A stretch of 64,000 nucleotides of DNA, taken from NCBI GenBank assembly GCA_003008705.1, contig PDUO01000002.1:700898-764897 (forward strand). Reading direction: 5' to 3'. The notes below the pieces were generated by a model, which made no database searches, had not been told where the DNA came from, and saw nothing but the letters and a program-made list of their open reading frames with translations. Both the position numbers and the translations under genes were made by a program. Shown one piece after another: positions 10,901 through 23,672 of this stretch. Source of the stretch: Pezicula radicicola. Lineage: Eukaryota > Ascomycota > Leotiomycetes > Helotiales > Dermateaceae. Each line of letters begins with the position of its first letter. The first letter of the stretch is position 1.

Positions 10901-13714
10901 GTTGAAGGTTGTTGGTTGGTGTTTGTTGGTAAGGATCGGTTTAGATATTAAAAAATGATTGTTTAGAGTGTAGTAAAAGACGGTGGCGGCCACTGGGGCG
11001 CTCTTGAAAGAATGTAATGAGAAGTAATGGGCACGGGGTATTGTTGTGAAGGCGGTGCTGATCAAAAAAGAAAGCTGTCAATTGCAAGCAGATCATGGGG
11101 ATCTTATACTACAGTACTCCTCACGCTCTCTCTCCCATTCTTCTGTCACTCCCCTCCATGTCCGTCGACTCAACCCTGGCCGGATAGCGAGCCTCCGCTC
11201 ACGAACCCAAGCAGCTTCCCCAGGGTCTTGGAAAATCCAAGCTTAATACAATTAGGCTCAGCCAAAGGGCAGGCCAACGCCAATCAGCTTGCGGCGGTAA
11301 GTATCTAACCTTAATGCAAAGAACAAGGCTTGTCGATGAGCCGACGAGCAGGCCTTGGTTCCATGAGATCTGGTGGATGCAGGCTGCTGGCCAAATGCTG
11401 CCAAATGCTGCCAAATACTGCCAAGTCCCAGCAGCATGAACGCTCAAGCCGGGGTCTTTGGCAGTTTGACAGGCCTGACTCGACTGATGTGAAGTCGGGA
11501 TGACAGCAAACCGTCATAAAGAAGCTTAAAACTTCAGATGGCCAATGGCCGACTGCGATTGAAGCCAAATGCCTGACAAGCAGCAAAAGACGCAGAAAGC
11601 TTGGCGGGGTAGAGCCCTGCGAGCCTCCCTCAGGCCCCTGTCTCTTCACGACACCGTGGACACCAACGCGAAACTCGACTGGTTTGACTTTGGTCCATCA
11701 CCACAACTCGTAAACACAGACAGTAGGAGATGCACCACCAGCCCTATTGCAGTCCTTAAGCCGCCCCATAGCATAGAGACGTCGTCCAAATGTGGCATTA
11801 TCATACAATAAACATCGGTTTTGATGCTCCTAGCCCAGTGCCTGTGCGCCAGATCCTTTTGTTTCCATCATTGCTAACCAAAGAGAGACGCAGAGTTGAG
11901 CCATGTCTGTGCTGTCCACTCCCATTTTGACGTTACCGTGAAGGGGGCTGTACAGCACCGCTGACCTGACGTGATAGAACAGGAGAAGACCGGATGACTT
12001 CACCATCGGATATCTGAAGTAACCGGACGATGCTTTACCGTACCGTAGGTACCTCTCGGAAAGATGTCGAGCTTGGGTCTGCATTATTTGTCACGATAGC
12101 ACACTTGTCGCTGCCGTACTGGAAGCAGAGAATCACACTCGTGACGAGGACAGACTTGTTGCAATCTCGTTACATCCTCTGATCGCAATACAGTATAGAG
12201 ACTTTGTCTTTTGTTTGTGTGCCACAAATAAACATAATTAACTTGCACCGATTGACCAATCCTTTTTTTTTTTGTGCCGTGTACTCTATTCCAGCCACTT
12301 TGTTTTGTCTATGATCGCCATTTGAGACTCTCCGCATGAAGTCCTTTGCAAAGCGTGCAAAGGTCTCGAGCATCGAATGCCATTATTTTACAACGCGGCA
12401 GGATCCGTGGTTTTGACCCCTCGTAGCTTAGGCGCGAATGTTTGAATAATACTGTGCTCCGGCACTCTCGCTCGTACCTTTCACGTCGTTGTTGTTGTGC
12501 AATGGAGACTAGCCACAAAGTGTTAGGAGGTTTGGTGCTGAGATTGGAAAATTTATTTGGGAGCATCAGACGTTTCACGCAGTGCTTACCTCATGTAAAA
12601 GCACTGGCCTTGCTGTTCAATTTACTGGACGAAATAAGAACGACTTCCCCAAATTTAGCACTTAGCACTAGACTGTTAGAAACCCAAGTAAAGTCTTTAA
12701 AAGTCTTCCCACACTGTGCGAGATCTCATCCTTCGTAGTATCTGGATGGTGGTCCTAGTACTTCGAGTTATTCAAGCAACTAGGTTATTTATTACCCTTC
12801 AATTTCGCAACTTTCTCCTTTCCACACAGGTCAGCTCCATCTTCCCGCATGCCAGCTCAGCGTAGATTCTACAGACATGTCGCTCTGTTAACTCATAGCC
12901 CATCATGGTAATGGGAGAGCTGGTTCGTGTAGGCGGGAAAGCTGATCTAGGAAGTGTACGGATGGTTTGAGATACTCAAGATAGACTTACTCTACTATCA
13001 TACCTGAATTGTTTGGTATCCATGAGAGTTCTTCTGTGCAGTTGAAAAGTACCGCAGTTCCAGTAGAAACATGTCGAGGCATCTTGCATCTTGTGAAACC
13101 CCACCGAACGTACATTTGGGCATGGTAATCCCATCAGCGGTCTGCAGCGAAGATGATCTGAGTTTAACGTGACCAAAGAAGCGTCAGGGCAGATAATTCT
13201 ACTAGCGCTGTTCCTTTTCTCGCAAAGGGATATCCCAACGCCAGCTAGGACTGTGAGGCGTGGAAATGGTCACATGACGCAGACAAATCCATAGCGCTTG
13301 GACCACCAGAGTAGATAGCATTCCACACATCATAAGTAGTTTAGAGAAATACAACTTGCCCTGCAATACCACAAATCGCCCTCCACAGTACTGACTTACG
13401 CCTCGACTAGAGAGTAGTCTCATGACAGCGAGTCTTTACTTCATGAGAGACACGGATTCATTACTGGTGATGCTTGGTGAATGTCGAAGACTTGAACGTC
13501 AAGTTTGTTAGCGCCAAAACTTGGGTACCTCAGGCCAAACACCGATTATCTAGGTATCCTTCGCGCTAAGCCATATTAGAAAGCTCGCTTCAAAATTTCA
13601 TACCTGCCTGTATTTTTTTTTGCAATTGTAAAAAAGAGCATCTCTAACCAACCAGCTCCATCAACAACTTCACGCACCCCAATTCATTTTCTCAAAAGCC
13701 ACAGAACCGCAGCA
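10901..13714. other. Intergenic region between divergent genes
   Basis: 2.8 kb between the secreted-protein gene (-) and NOP1 (+). Three tandem copies of a 10-bp unit (ccaaatgctg) lie at 11391-11420. The NOP1-proximal end (13630-13714) is A/C-rich leader sequence. Short open frames such as 12442-12738 have no protein-like features. Confidence 0.5.
11391..11420. repeat. 10-bp tandem repeat, three units
   Basis: ccaaatgctg occurs at 11391 and 11401 and, with one change (ccaaatactg), at 11411. Non-coding. Confidence 0.85.
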
Positions 13715-15006
13715 ATGGCGTTTACACCACGAGGAGGTCGCGGCGGAGGAGATAGAGGTGCTCGCGGTGGATTTGGCGGTAGAGGAGGCGGTCGAGGTGG
13801 AGGAGATAGAGGAGGCCGCGGAGGCTTTGGTGGTGGACGAGGTCAGTTTTTACTCTCCAGCAGAGCTTGTCAGAGAAGATTCAATTCTTCTGGCAAGCCA
13901 GATTCATTCTGCGCTTTGCGCAAAGTCCGCAGGAACAAAAGTGGCTGACCGGAGGGTACTAGGTCGAGGCGGTGGTGATCGAGGCGGACGCGGTGGACGT
14001 GGTGCACCCAGAGGAGGTCGTGGAGCTCCAAGAGGACGCGGAGGAGCTGGAGGAGCAAAGGGAGGGGCCAAAACGATTGTTGTATGTTTAATCCCTAAAG
14101 AAGTTGCGGTCGCATTTGCTAACAATTGAAACAGGAGCCCCATCGCCACGGCGGTATCGTATGTTAATCCCCAGAAAATTTGCGGTCGCATTTCACTAAC
14201 AATTGAAACAGTTTGTCGCTCGCGGAAAGGAAGACATGTTGGTCACCAAGAACCTTGCACCAGGTGAATCAGTCTACGGCGAGAAGCGGATCTCCGTCGA
14301 AAACGTAGGAGCAGCAAACGCAGACGGAACCCCAAGCATGACCAAAACCGAATACCGAGTCTGGAACCCTTTCAGAAGTAAGCTGGCAGCTGGTGTTCTC
14401 GGCGGCCTCGACGAAATATTTATCAAACCAGGAGCTAAGGTTCTTTACCTTGGTGCGGCCTCTGGAACTTCCGTTTCTCACGTCGCTGATATCGTTGGCC
14501 CAACTGGTACAGTCTTTGCTGTGGAGTTCTCCCACCGCTCTGGCCGTGATCTAATTAACATGGCTACACATCGTACAAACGTTATCCCAATCATCGAAGA
14601 TGCTCGCCACCCTCTCCGCTACAGAATGTTGGTCTCTATGGTTGACGTTATCTTCGCCGATGTGGCTCAACCTGATCAGGCTCGTATCGTTGGGCTTAAC
14701 GCTCATTTATTCCTGAAGGTTGGAGGAGGAGGTAAGATATTCAAATCAAGTGGGTTGCTTAAGCTAATATAATTTCAGTTGTTATCTCTATCAAGGCCAA
14801 CTGCATTGACAGTACAGCTGCGCCCGAAGCAGTCTTCGCAAGTGAAGTTCAGAAGTTGAGAGAGGAGAGAATCAAGCCTTTGGAGCAGTTGACCCTTGGT
14901 AAGCCTTCACAAATATCTGAGTCCTTAACTCTTGCTAACTATTTAAACAGAGCCTTTTGAAAGAGACCATTGTATCGTTGCCGGAAGATATGTCCGCTCT
15001 GTCTAG
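13715..15006 (+). CDS. NOP1: Fibrillarin, box C/D snoRNP 2'-O-methyltransferase
   Basis: The methyltransferase of box C/D snoRNPs; it methylates rRNA ribose 2'-OH in the nucleolus and also modifies histone H2A Gln. Six exons (13715-13841, 13963-14081, 14135-14158, 14212-14731, 14779-14898, 14951-15006) encode 321 residues, the usual fibrillarin length. Residues 1-80 are the RGG/GAR domain. Then come [26 protein letters not shown], the SAM-binding [37 protein letters not shown], and [11 protein letters not shown]. The end is [18 protein letters not shown]. Exon 3 is only 24 nt (EPHRHGGI) and is flanked by two nearly identical 53-nt introns, which is unusual. Intron 1 is 121 nt; I see no C/D-box snoRNA in it. 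Confidence 0.95.
14082..14211 (+). repeat. Twin 53-nt introns around a 24-nt micro-exon of NOP1
   Basis: Intron 2 (14082-14134) and intron 3 (14159-14211) are both 53 nt. By hand alignment 47 of 54 columns are identical, including the blocks ttgcggtcgcattt and ctaacaattgaaacag (branch point and acceptor). The similarity stops at the splice sites on both sides; the flanking exon sequences are unrelated. Confidence 0.9.
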
Positions 15007-15396
15007 TCAATATTCGATTTCTTCAAGTCCTTTTTTTCGGGGGTTTTTTTTGTCAGGATATGGCTGGCTGTCTTGTTCTGATGTATATTCTGGCTCTGGC
15101 GTCATAATGGTCCTGGTCTCGTTTTCAAAATGGAAAATTAAATGCAATTCGAAATATCATCCTCATTACTGTATACGGGCAAAAAAAGGAAAAGTACATT
15201 GAAACACCCGACGCCTTCTCAGATTCATGCCCGATCATCTCTATCTATGCAAAAGCGCTATCCACCCCATGCACCTCTACAACAAAGCAAAGAAGAAAAA
15301 AGGGCTAACAAGCAGAATGTAGTCCTACAAGAAACGAATCATAATTCATGAAATCTTCTGCCACATGCTCATCATCATCTTTCTGCATAAATCTCA
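15007..15396. other. Short intergenic region, convergent gene ends
   Basis: 3' flanks of NOP1 (+) and the RhoGEF gene (-). T-rich just after the NOP1 stop. No further feature is seen. Confidence 0.6.
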
Positions 15397-18300
15397 TCAT
15401 CTTCCAACAGCCACTAAGCCAAAAATCCAATTGGCATCAGCAGCACTTCCGCACTGCAGCATCCATTTCCTCGTTCTCCCACTAACACCACCTACAGCAC
15501 CCACCATGCCAACCTCCCCATTATCACCTATGACATCTTCCCAGACATTGACCGCAATGCCTGTTCTGCCGACCTTGGAGAAACATCCACTACCAAGCAC
15601 CACATCCAGAAGAACCACAGGCGCATCTTTTTTATCATTATCCACAGGCTTCCGTGTTACAACAATACGCTTCTCAATACCGTGGTAGAGCGCAGAGGCC
15701 TGTCTCATTCCTTGAGGGGGTTGTGTGACGCTCAGTCGGGCAGCACCGATATCGTTCCATTTTGATGATGTCTCCAGACAATACAGTCTGATTTTCAGAT
15801 TTTCAGAGCCAAGGTTGATGGCGTTTGAATTACTAGTACCGCTCAAGCTCAGGCTTGGACTTGTAGGTGTTCTAGGAGGTGTGAAACCGGATGTGGACTC
15901 TGAGGAACTAGTATAGATACTTGTCGGTCCTGACACGTTTCCACGCTGTGCCATGTCGATGGACGATTTCCCAATGTTAAATGCTCCTCCGCTGAGCCGT
16001 TTCAAGGCCGAGAAAGCAGATGAGGAATATGAATTGTCGCTTCCAACAGAAGTCGATGGTGCTCTAGCGGAAGCACGATAACTATTTTTGCGCCCAAACC
16101 AACTGCGGCGTCGATTGCTGGCTACAGCAGCTTCATATGATTGCCCGCCATATGCATTGACCATACGCTCTTGCTCGAGCTTCTTATAGACAGGGTTGTC
16201 TAGGCGTGCACGGTGAATTGCTTGATATAACTCTTGACAAGCGATTACGTTCAGAGCTCGATATCTCACAGTACCATTACACTTAAGCTTAGAACGAGCC
16301 GTCGGAGGCGATTGAATCTCAATGTCAAGAGCAGTACTCTGTCTCAGTGAGACCAGCGGGGTAAGAACCAATACGACAAGGGGTCGTTCTGCACCAGCAT
16401 CCACATCCGTGTTTGTGTCAACGTTCGACGAGCCAGAAGATTCAAACTGAGGATTAACATGTGTAGGAGAGGAGTGAGAAGGGCTCATTTCAAAGGCCTC
16501 GATTAGGCCGGCTGTGACAACAACAGAACAAGGATCCGGGTAGAGGTCTTCCCAGCGTCCTTTCTTATCAGACCAGGAAGAGATCATGGCAATGACCTTC
16601 TTAGCATTGGCATCTGTTTGCGTTGGTACTCCACGATAAGGACTTTGAGAAGCGGACTGTGAGGGAGCTAGGCTTGTATTTGGAAGGCTGTACAGAGATC
16701 CGGAAGATGATACTCTTTTACCATAGATGCTAGCACCAGGCAAGGCCCCAGGTAAGTCTGCGGCTTCGAGTTCCTCGTCTTCGTCATCCGAGGAACCGGA
16801 GAAGGAAGAGGCGTCGTCTTCGGAATCAGACGTATCAGATGAGGATGTTCCAGATGCTTCGGAAGGTTGGTACTCATGTTTCAAAGGTGACGAAGATCTC
16901 CGGTTTTTTGTCAATAGAGTTGGACTTTCAAGAACTGGCGCCTTCTTCAAAGCATTCGATGTTGGTACCTTATGAGCCGGAGGTGGTGGAGCCCCGTCAT
17001 CTCGGACTACGGTGGGCTCGACAGGCGAGACAGACAGTTGTTCCTTCAGAATAGTTGGCTCTGGTCTCATCGACTCTTTTAAGGGTGTGCTTCCCTTTGA
17101 ACTTTCTGGGCTGGTTGGTGGAACGGGCTGTCGTCTTTTTGGTATAAAAGGTAGCTCGCTTACGGTGCTAGGCGAGGTTGTGCCAGCATTGTCTGGTGTG
17201 GCTGCACAGCCATCATTGAGGCCTGCACTAGAACACTCTCGTTCCAGTACCGGAGACTTATTCTCAGGTGTTCGAGGGGGAATAGGCGGTTCAGCAATCA
17301 GCGATTGAGCTCGAGGTGGAATCGGCACACTACCTGTACGAGCATGGTATCTCGCGGCCATTGGGCGTTTGGTCGCCAAACTATCGATAGTTTCTGTCAC
17401 ATTAGTTGTGTTATTATCCTTACCTGGCCTTGATGAGAGATCTTCGAGGCTATTTGGAGTGGATACAGGTCGCAGACGAGCAGCTATCCCTTTAGGCGTA
17501 GTGGGTGCTGAAGCCAGTTGAGTCTCCTTCTCACCTCGTCTCCGCTGACCAATGGGTATCTCAACAGAGTCAGATGTAGTGTTTTTATCTTCGATAGTAG
17601 GCTCTGGTGCTGGTAGTAGGAGCGGCAACAGATGCTCTGCAGTGGATACCAAATCTCGTCGTACAATAGGTGGCGGAACAGGAATCTTCCCCAACATTTG
17701 CACCCACTCCAATGCGGTCTCATGGTCATCAGTCTCGAGGATGAACGATTCACGCCATTCCTTCTTATCGTGGTGACCTCTCACCATGACGACCACATGA
17801 CTCTTTTCGTCGCCTATGCGAGCGGAGACCATGTCCTTTGAAATTGGGGGGAACAAAAGGAAGCGACTTTGTGTATCGACCTTGCAAATGAGTAGATCGC
17901 CTGCATCTACAACATCTGATGGCTTGTCACGAAGTAAGGCCTCGACTTGGCATTCAATGCGTTGCCCACTGGAATGCGGTAGATCCAGGGCAAAGAAGTC
18001 TTTGGCACATACTTGACGAGTTCGATCGATTCGTGCATCCTCAACCTGTGCTAGTGTCCTAGGATCCCGGGCACGAGTGGCGTCTGTGTTGTTCGCCGCT
18101 TGATCTTCTAAGCGAGCAGTTTCTTCTTTTTGACGGCGGCGGATCTTTGTATGAAGGTCTTCGTACAAGGCCATGGTTTTCTCCGTCTTCTCAGATGGAC
18201 ATAATTTATCCAGACCCTGTACAAAATATTTAGCATTGTTGGGGGAGACTGGGCGAGAAGCCACCAACCTTTGTTAGCTTGGCCAGATACTTAACCCTGA

Positions 18301-21300
18301 CCAATGGTCTCCTGAGTAAAAATGCAACATCAACTCGCTCCCCATTGGAATTCGTCACGTCGCCGGCTGCATTACGCGGTATACCATCAAGCGAAGAGTG
18401 CTCTTCGGCAGAAGGTGTACGGGAAGCTGGTGCCAGATTAACAACTACATCTTGGAACCCCATGCGCCAAGCAGCGAGATAGTCTTCATAGACTTTGTGG
18501 GCACTTTGAGCCCATGTGATGATTGCATCTATGCCCTCTAATGGAATGCGTCTGTGAAGGCTCTTTAGTCTTTCAAGTGCAACGCCCATAGCAACAATAG
18601 GCTTGGTAAAAGATGTATCCGTTGGGTCGCTCGAGTCAGGATTAAAAAGTCCAGCAGCTATTGCAGATTCAGATTTCGACAGCACGCAGGCCAATAAGAC
18701 TGGGATGACACCATCAACCAGTGTCTTCAATTCTCGCATGTATTTGTGCTCATCCTCGGCTAGTTCTTGCATGAGATCCCGCATAGTAGCTGTCTCTAGA
18801 TGTGTTCTCGAGGTACGGACACTTCGGGCAGACCTAATACTTTTTGCTCTGCCTGGTTCTGCAGAGTCTGGTAGTGACAGCATGGATATGAGGTCTGAGT
18901 GCTTTGTGAGCCGTCTTTTCAACCCTGGCTTATTGCTTCGATGCCGCGATATATTAGAGCTGCGGTGGCGTGACAGATCCGAGACTGTCCCACCCGAAGT
19001 ATTCGTAGCTTGCGTTAATGTAGTCCGAGAGAGGTCTGATGCAGTTTCCTTCGCAGAAGAAACACTGTTGAATGTCTCGACTGAGGCGATCGTTGACAAC
19101 CTGTGCTCACCAGTGGTTGGAGGTACTCTTCTCCCTAGAGGTGGTATGGGCTTCCCTCTCTGACGGTCCAAATCATTGAGGAAGGGAGTCTTTGATGTGC
19201 GATGAGCTGGTGGGGGTGGGGGTTCTGGCGATGTTTTACCAGCACATTGAGTCGAATCTGTGGTGTCCTTACTCACTCTACGGTCATTCTTTCTATCCCA
19301 TTGATCACTTTCGTCAATCAATGGACCTGGGCTACTTTTCGGACGGTCAACTATAGATTCGCCTTTGAATGCACCCATGAACACATCCTTAAAAGGCTGC
19401 TTTCTAGCGGACTTCAAAGGGGACGAAGCAGTTCGAGTTGCGGGGCTTCTTCTTAGACCACCAGGTGAGGCAGGAGAAGTTGGAGATGAGGTTTCTGCCA
19501 GCTCAATCGGAACAGTTTCGGTTGGCTTCGCAAGTTTTGAAGGAGAATCGGTCACCTCTTTTGTTATATGGTCGCTTGCCTCCGACTCATGAGAACTCTG
19601 AACACGATGTTTTCTTCGACTCCCGCTACGTTCGCTACCACCATCTACAGTAAGGTCCCTTTCTGAAGGATCATCCTCCTTGTAGCTCCGCCTCCTAGGC
19701 TCAGGTTCTAAGATTTGTAACCTAGAGGCTGATTTGGGTCTTTCTGGGCGATCCACGAAGGGATCAGTAGTTCCATTCAACCACGACTCTATTGAAGGTG
19801 GTTGGTTGAAGCTCGGCCTTGGTGGTTCGACACTGTCCTGTACTATCTTCTTGCTCTCATTATACACCCTCTTCAGAACTTTAGGCACCGAGAGACTAGG
19901 CACTCGCTGTGGTTTAGGACGTCTCATAGTGCCGGCCTCAGCACCAAGGGGCATATCAAGAACACTGAATGCAGAGTTGCCAAAGGGAATATCAGCAAGA
20001 GTCTCAGTCAGGCTATCTGATTTCCGAGGACGCCGTTTAGATTTTTGAGAACGACTTGGGGTGAGATACGATGTCTGGTCATCCTCATCAGTCTGGCTTT
20101 CCCCATCAGAACTCGCTCGGTAGCTATTTTCTAGGTCCGGTGATGGTCTTAGGTGTTTGGATGGTTTCCTAGGAGTTGTTTGCCTACTAACATCACTGTC
20201 GTTAGGCAGTCGCTTGCTATTTTCTTTCTTTGGGGGGGGCTGAGGTTCGTGGTCAGTGGTGGTATCCTTCACAGGCTTATTGTGGCCGCCATCATCTTTT
20301 GGCATCTCCCTTGATGGCTTGATACGAATCCCGTCATCTTTCGGCATCTCTCTTGATGGCTTGATACGAATCCCATCATCAGCTGGAGGTTTCCGCAGAG
20401 GTTTGACACGGATGCCATCATCGACTGGGGTGGTTTCTTTTGAAGGTTTGACACGGATGCCATCATCGACCGGAGTGGTTTCCTTTGAAGGTCTGATCCG
20501 GATCCCGTCATCATCATTGTTGGCTGATGGCGTTCTCGATGGGAACACTCGAATACCATCGTCGGGAATTGCGTGTTTGGACTTTCTCTTCCTTGGCTTC
20601 TTCTCCTCTGGCGAGTCTGGCTCTTCTTCCACCACAATATCATCTCCGTCTATTCTTTTCGCCCAATCCTCAATCTTGCTCTTCAGCGGCGGATTGACCG
20701 TTGCTCTGATGAAGTTCTTCGGGATGGGAGCCCCACCAGTGTCTTTCTTCGCTGCAACGTCTTTCTTCATCCAGTGGGAATCACTAATAACTCGTTTCTT
20801 CGGTGCACTTTTGCTCCTCGCCCTCGCCTTCAGTTCCTCTTCCTCCTTACTTTTCCTCCTTCCGGGTTTTGCAGGCCTTGGTTGGCGCGTCTTGATTCGC
20901 ATCCGTTCATCCTCATCAACGCTGTCCTCCTCCACTACCACTATGTCGTCAGGCTCGCTAACCGCGTCAGCCAGCGGATCCTCAATGACAGCTGCTGCAC
21001 TAGCTTTCTGCCATTTCTTAACCCTATCCTTGACGCCTCCCGGTGGTTGCACTTTATCCACCATCTCCTGTTTCATTTCTGCCTTGACAATATCCAGACT
21101 CTTGCGCCTTGTCCGAGCTGGCGATGGTCGGCCAAGCAGGAAATCACCCAACAGGGTTGGCTCAGGTTTCTTTCCGCCCGTTTTTGCTCGCGCCGGCGCA
21201 CTATTAGGAGTTGCAACCTTTGTGGCCATCGCCTTCTTGACAGGAGTGCCATTTGGAGTACGCTTGATAGCAGATGCGCGTCGCGGCGTTGCTGGAGTCT

Positions 21301-21355
21301 TGGGTTTTGGTTTTGTTGGATTTGCATCATCTTCCGTGGCTTTCGGGGAAGGCAT
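15397..21355 (-). CDS. DH-PH domain Rho guanine-nucleotide exchange factor (1968 aa)
   Basis: Two exons (21355-18269 and 18216-15397) joined by a 52-nt phase-0 intron give 1968 residues. Residues 1-850 are disordered, basic and Ser/Pro-rich, with six or seven DDGIR repeats (265-362). A DH domain begins near 852 (ATMRDLMQELAEDEHKYMRELKTL). Its C-terminal half reads AFLLRRPLVRVKYLAKLTK, split by the intron just before GLDKLCPSEKT. A PH-like domain follows (about 1100-1195, KDFFALDLPHSSGQRIE to ETALEWVQMLGKIP). The rest is Ser/Pro-rich with PPIPPR-type proline motifs, then a second PH-like beta-rich region near the C-terminus. It would load GTP on a Rho-family GTPase in polarity or wall signalling; the target GTPase cannot be read from sequence. 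Bud3-type fungal GEFs are a distant alternative. Confidence 0.85.
20270..20563 (-). repeat. Tandem coding repeat (DDGIR[IV]xPS units) in the RhoGEF
   Basis: Seven degenerate units of about 15 residues (45 nt) start with DDGIR. Two adjacent units (DDGIRIKPSREMPK) are identical in protein, as are two KETTPV units, so expansion is recent. The last unit has decayed to DDGGHNKPVK. Confidence 0.9.
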
Positions 21356-22711
21356 GGCCTATGCAGAGCATGATCAGTATCCCATTCGTAGAATTGCGAC
21401 GGGTCCCTCGGCGCCATTGGAACAGTCTCAGCTACAGACGGTGTGTTGGCATACCTGTATCTGCGCCCCTCTTCAACATTCGGCAACACTAGGTAGGAAC
21501 AGTGTTTATTTCAGATGGCTCTGTCCGCCAGCAGGCTGTATGCTGGGTTTGACGTGCATGAGTATTTCTGCATCGAATTTCTCCTCAGAGGCAACTCAAA
21601 GCTTGAGGTCTGGATTGTGAAGATCCTCGAGCCCAGCTGGCGATTGGCTTAAAACTATGACCTAACACGGTTGATAGAGCAACGAGGAGCTTCGGGCGGT
21701 CAGGCTGGAGCTTGAGGTTGCAGAAGCTTTAGAAGGCCAGGATGCTTAGATCATGGAAATGATGTATAGTTATACAGAACAACCTTCAGCTGCGTTTCTT
21801 GATCAGATGTTTTGTTCAGAGGACATATATCTATAAAAACAATAATAGGGCGTTTCCTTGGTTTGTTTTGATGTCTTCAAGTCTGGTAGCGAACTGGCCG
21901 ACTACAATAAGCGATAAGAACATCCACGTTGACCTTCACAAAGTTCACAAGGATTCCCTTTCTTAGCCAAAGTCTAGAGTGCCAGAGAAGATTTCCAAAC
22001 CTTCAACCGCCACAAAACCCAATTGCCAAGCCGCGGCTGAAGAAATACCAGTCTTGAAGACATTTTTCAACAAGAGAGCTGTTTTTTAGGTCAAGAGGCA
22101 GAGCGCCATGGTACGGAGGTATCCTCAGTGCTTCGCTTGCAATCTGTGAGGCTTTGGTAAGCATGACGAGGATACTGTAACTTACTAGGATTAAATCAGG
22201 GTATTATAGTTCACTCAATTATGTGCAAGGCACCGCGTCAAGCTGCAATAGGCCATGTTCGATAAATCGATGAGGTAGGCCACTCGGTACGATGTCTCAA
22301 CTGGGCTTCCATGGATAAGAGAAATTCCATAAATACAACAGCATTATCTTCGAGACGTGTGACCCAGGCAGTCTTCAGACTCTGGTTCCGCGCTCTAAAG
22401 CTTATCTTAGGATTGATCTGACTGAGAATATCGTGAATAGACAGCCTCCGGTTGTCGTTGAAATACAAATTTTAATATATCGGTGCGCAGACGCTCTATG
22501 GTCTATTTTATCAACACTTAAAAACTACTGACAGGGTATCTCAGTTTCTATGTCCGAGGGGTCTACAGTAAATCTCTCCAGGGTAACCAGCCCTCCTACG
22601 AAGATATCCAACTCGTATTAAAATATCGAGTATAAATCAATGTTCGCGCGATTTATTGGCGTGAGGATTTCGGTATATGTTCGCGCGAAGGTGTATACCG
22701 AAGTTGGCTGC
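21356..22711. other. Intergenic region
   Basis: Upstream of the RhoGEF gene and downstream of the EBP-like gene, both on the minus strand. The half nearest 22700 is AT-rich. A ttcgcgcga direct repeat occurs near 22642 and 22679. No gene is supported. Confidence 0.5.
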
Positions 22712-23672
22712 TTAATTCGCCTTCTTTGCAGCACCGTTTCTCTTAAGAGCAGTATTCATCTGCTCAAGAGCTGTGAAGGCTTTTGCGATAGTGCGAACAC
22801 TGCTTACTAGGAGGATGCCTGGAAAGACTATTTGAAGACACCAAGTTAGTATTTGTCTTCTTTGAAGGACGTATAATTTTGCCAATACATACCCATCCAG
22901 ATGAAGTTCATGAAGAAATAGTAGAACCAGAAGTACAAGAATTCTGGTCTGCTGTATGCCACGCCCTTATAATAGTGATCGAACATGCTAGTAGCATAGT
23001 AAAGGATAAGACCATAGATTTGACCGACACAGACAATAATTTGTAGAGGATGGCGCAAGGCATGTTGGTATGGAATCATGGCGGCTACTACGAAGCAGAG
23101 TGGTCCCCATGTGAACTTCACAATGTAGTATTAGCCAAGCGTCCTATAAGACCCGCAGGTAACTCACAGCTGTTACAGTCTCCATGCAGAGAACGAAGGG
23201 GTCCGAAGTCAAGTATCGAGAGTCAGAAAGCGCATATTCCTTCCATAATTGACCAAAGAGATCCTGTGCAGGCCCCATTCTGGTATGATTGACTGAGAAG
23301 TATCCTGCACGCCCAATTAGCCAGGTTTATCGCGCACAAGTCTTCATGCAAACATACCCTCGAAGAAGAAATGAATAGCTCCAGCTGTTTCGTAGGAATT
23401 AGCATGGAATACTGCATCTTAAGCTTAGAGAAACGCTTACAGATAACGAGCCACCAGATTGCAGCCTTCTCAGAACTTGGCAGATTGGGATAGATCCGTT
23501 TGACTGTGAGGCGCGTTGCAAAGAGAATAGCAGCACATCCCGTAAAGAAGACGCCCAAGAGCAATAGTACGGACCACTCGTTGGCAAGATAGCTTGCAAT
23601 CTCTACCTCCAGAGGATAGTAGGGGTGGTCTATAATTGCTGTAGAGTTGAGGGTTTCTATAATGGAATCCAT
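22712..23672 (-). CDS. EBP/EXPERA-domain protein (sterol delta8-delta7 isomerase-like)
   Basis: Five exons (23672-23441, 23384-23358, 23304-23168, 23115-22893, 22827-22712) encode 244 residues. All junctions are in phase. Exon 2 is a 27-nt micro-exon (SGAIHFFFEG). The protein matches the emopamil-binding-protein layout: an N-terminal HPYYPLEV segment and TM1 (VLLLLGVFFTGCAAILFA), the HFFFEGYF helix holding the catalytic-type His and Glu, SVNHT, WKEYALSDSRYLTSD, CMETVTA, and further membrane helices ending in a Lys-rich cytosolic tail (KRNGAAKKAN), which is ER-retention-like. EBP isomerises delta8 to delta7 sterols in animals and plants. Most fungi use the unrelated Erg2 for this step, so the role here may be auxiliary. 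Confidence 0.85.

Noticed and set aside
13842..13962. Search for a snoRNA in NOP1 intron 1
   Set aside because: No C box, paired D box or H/ACA signature is visible.
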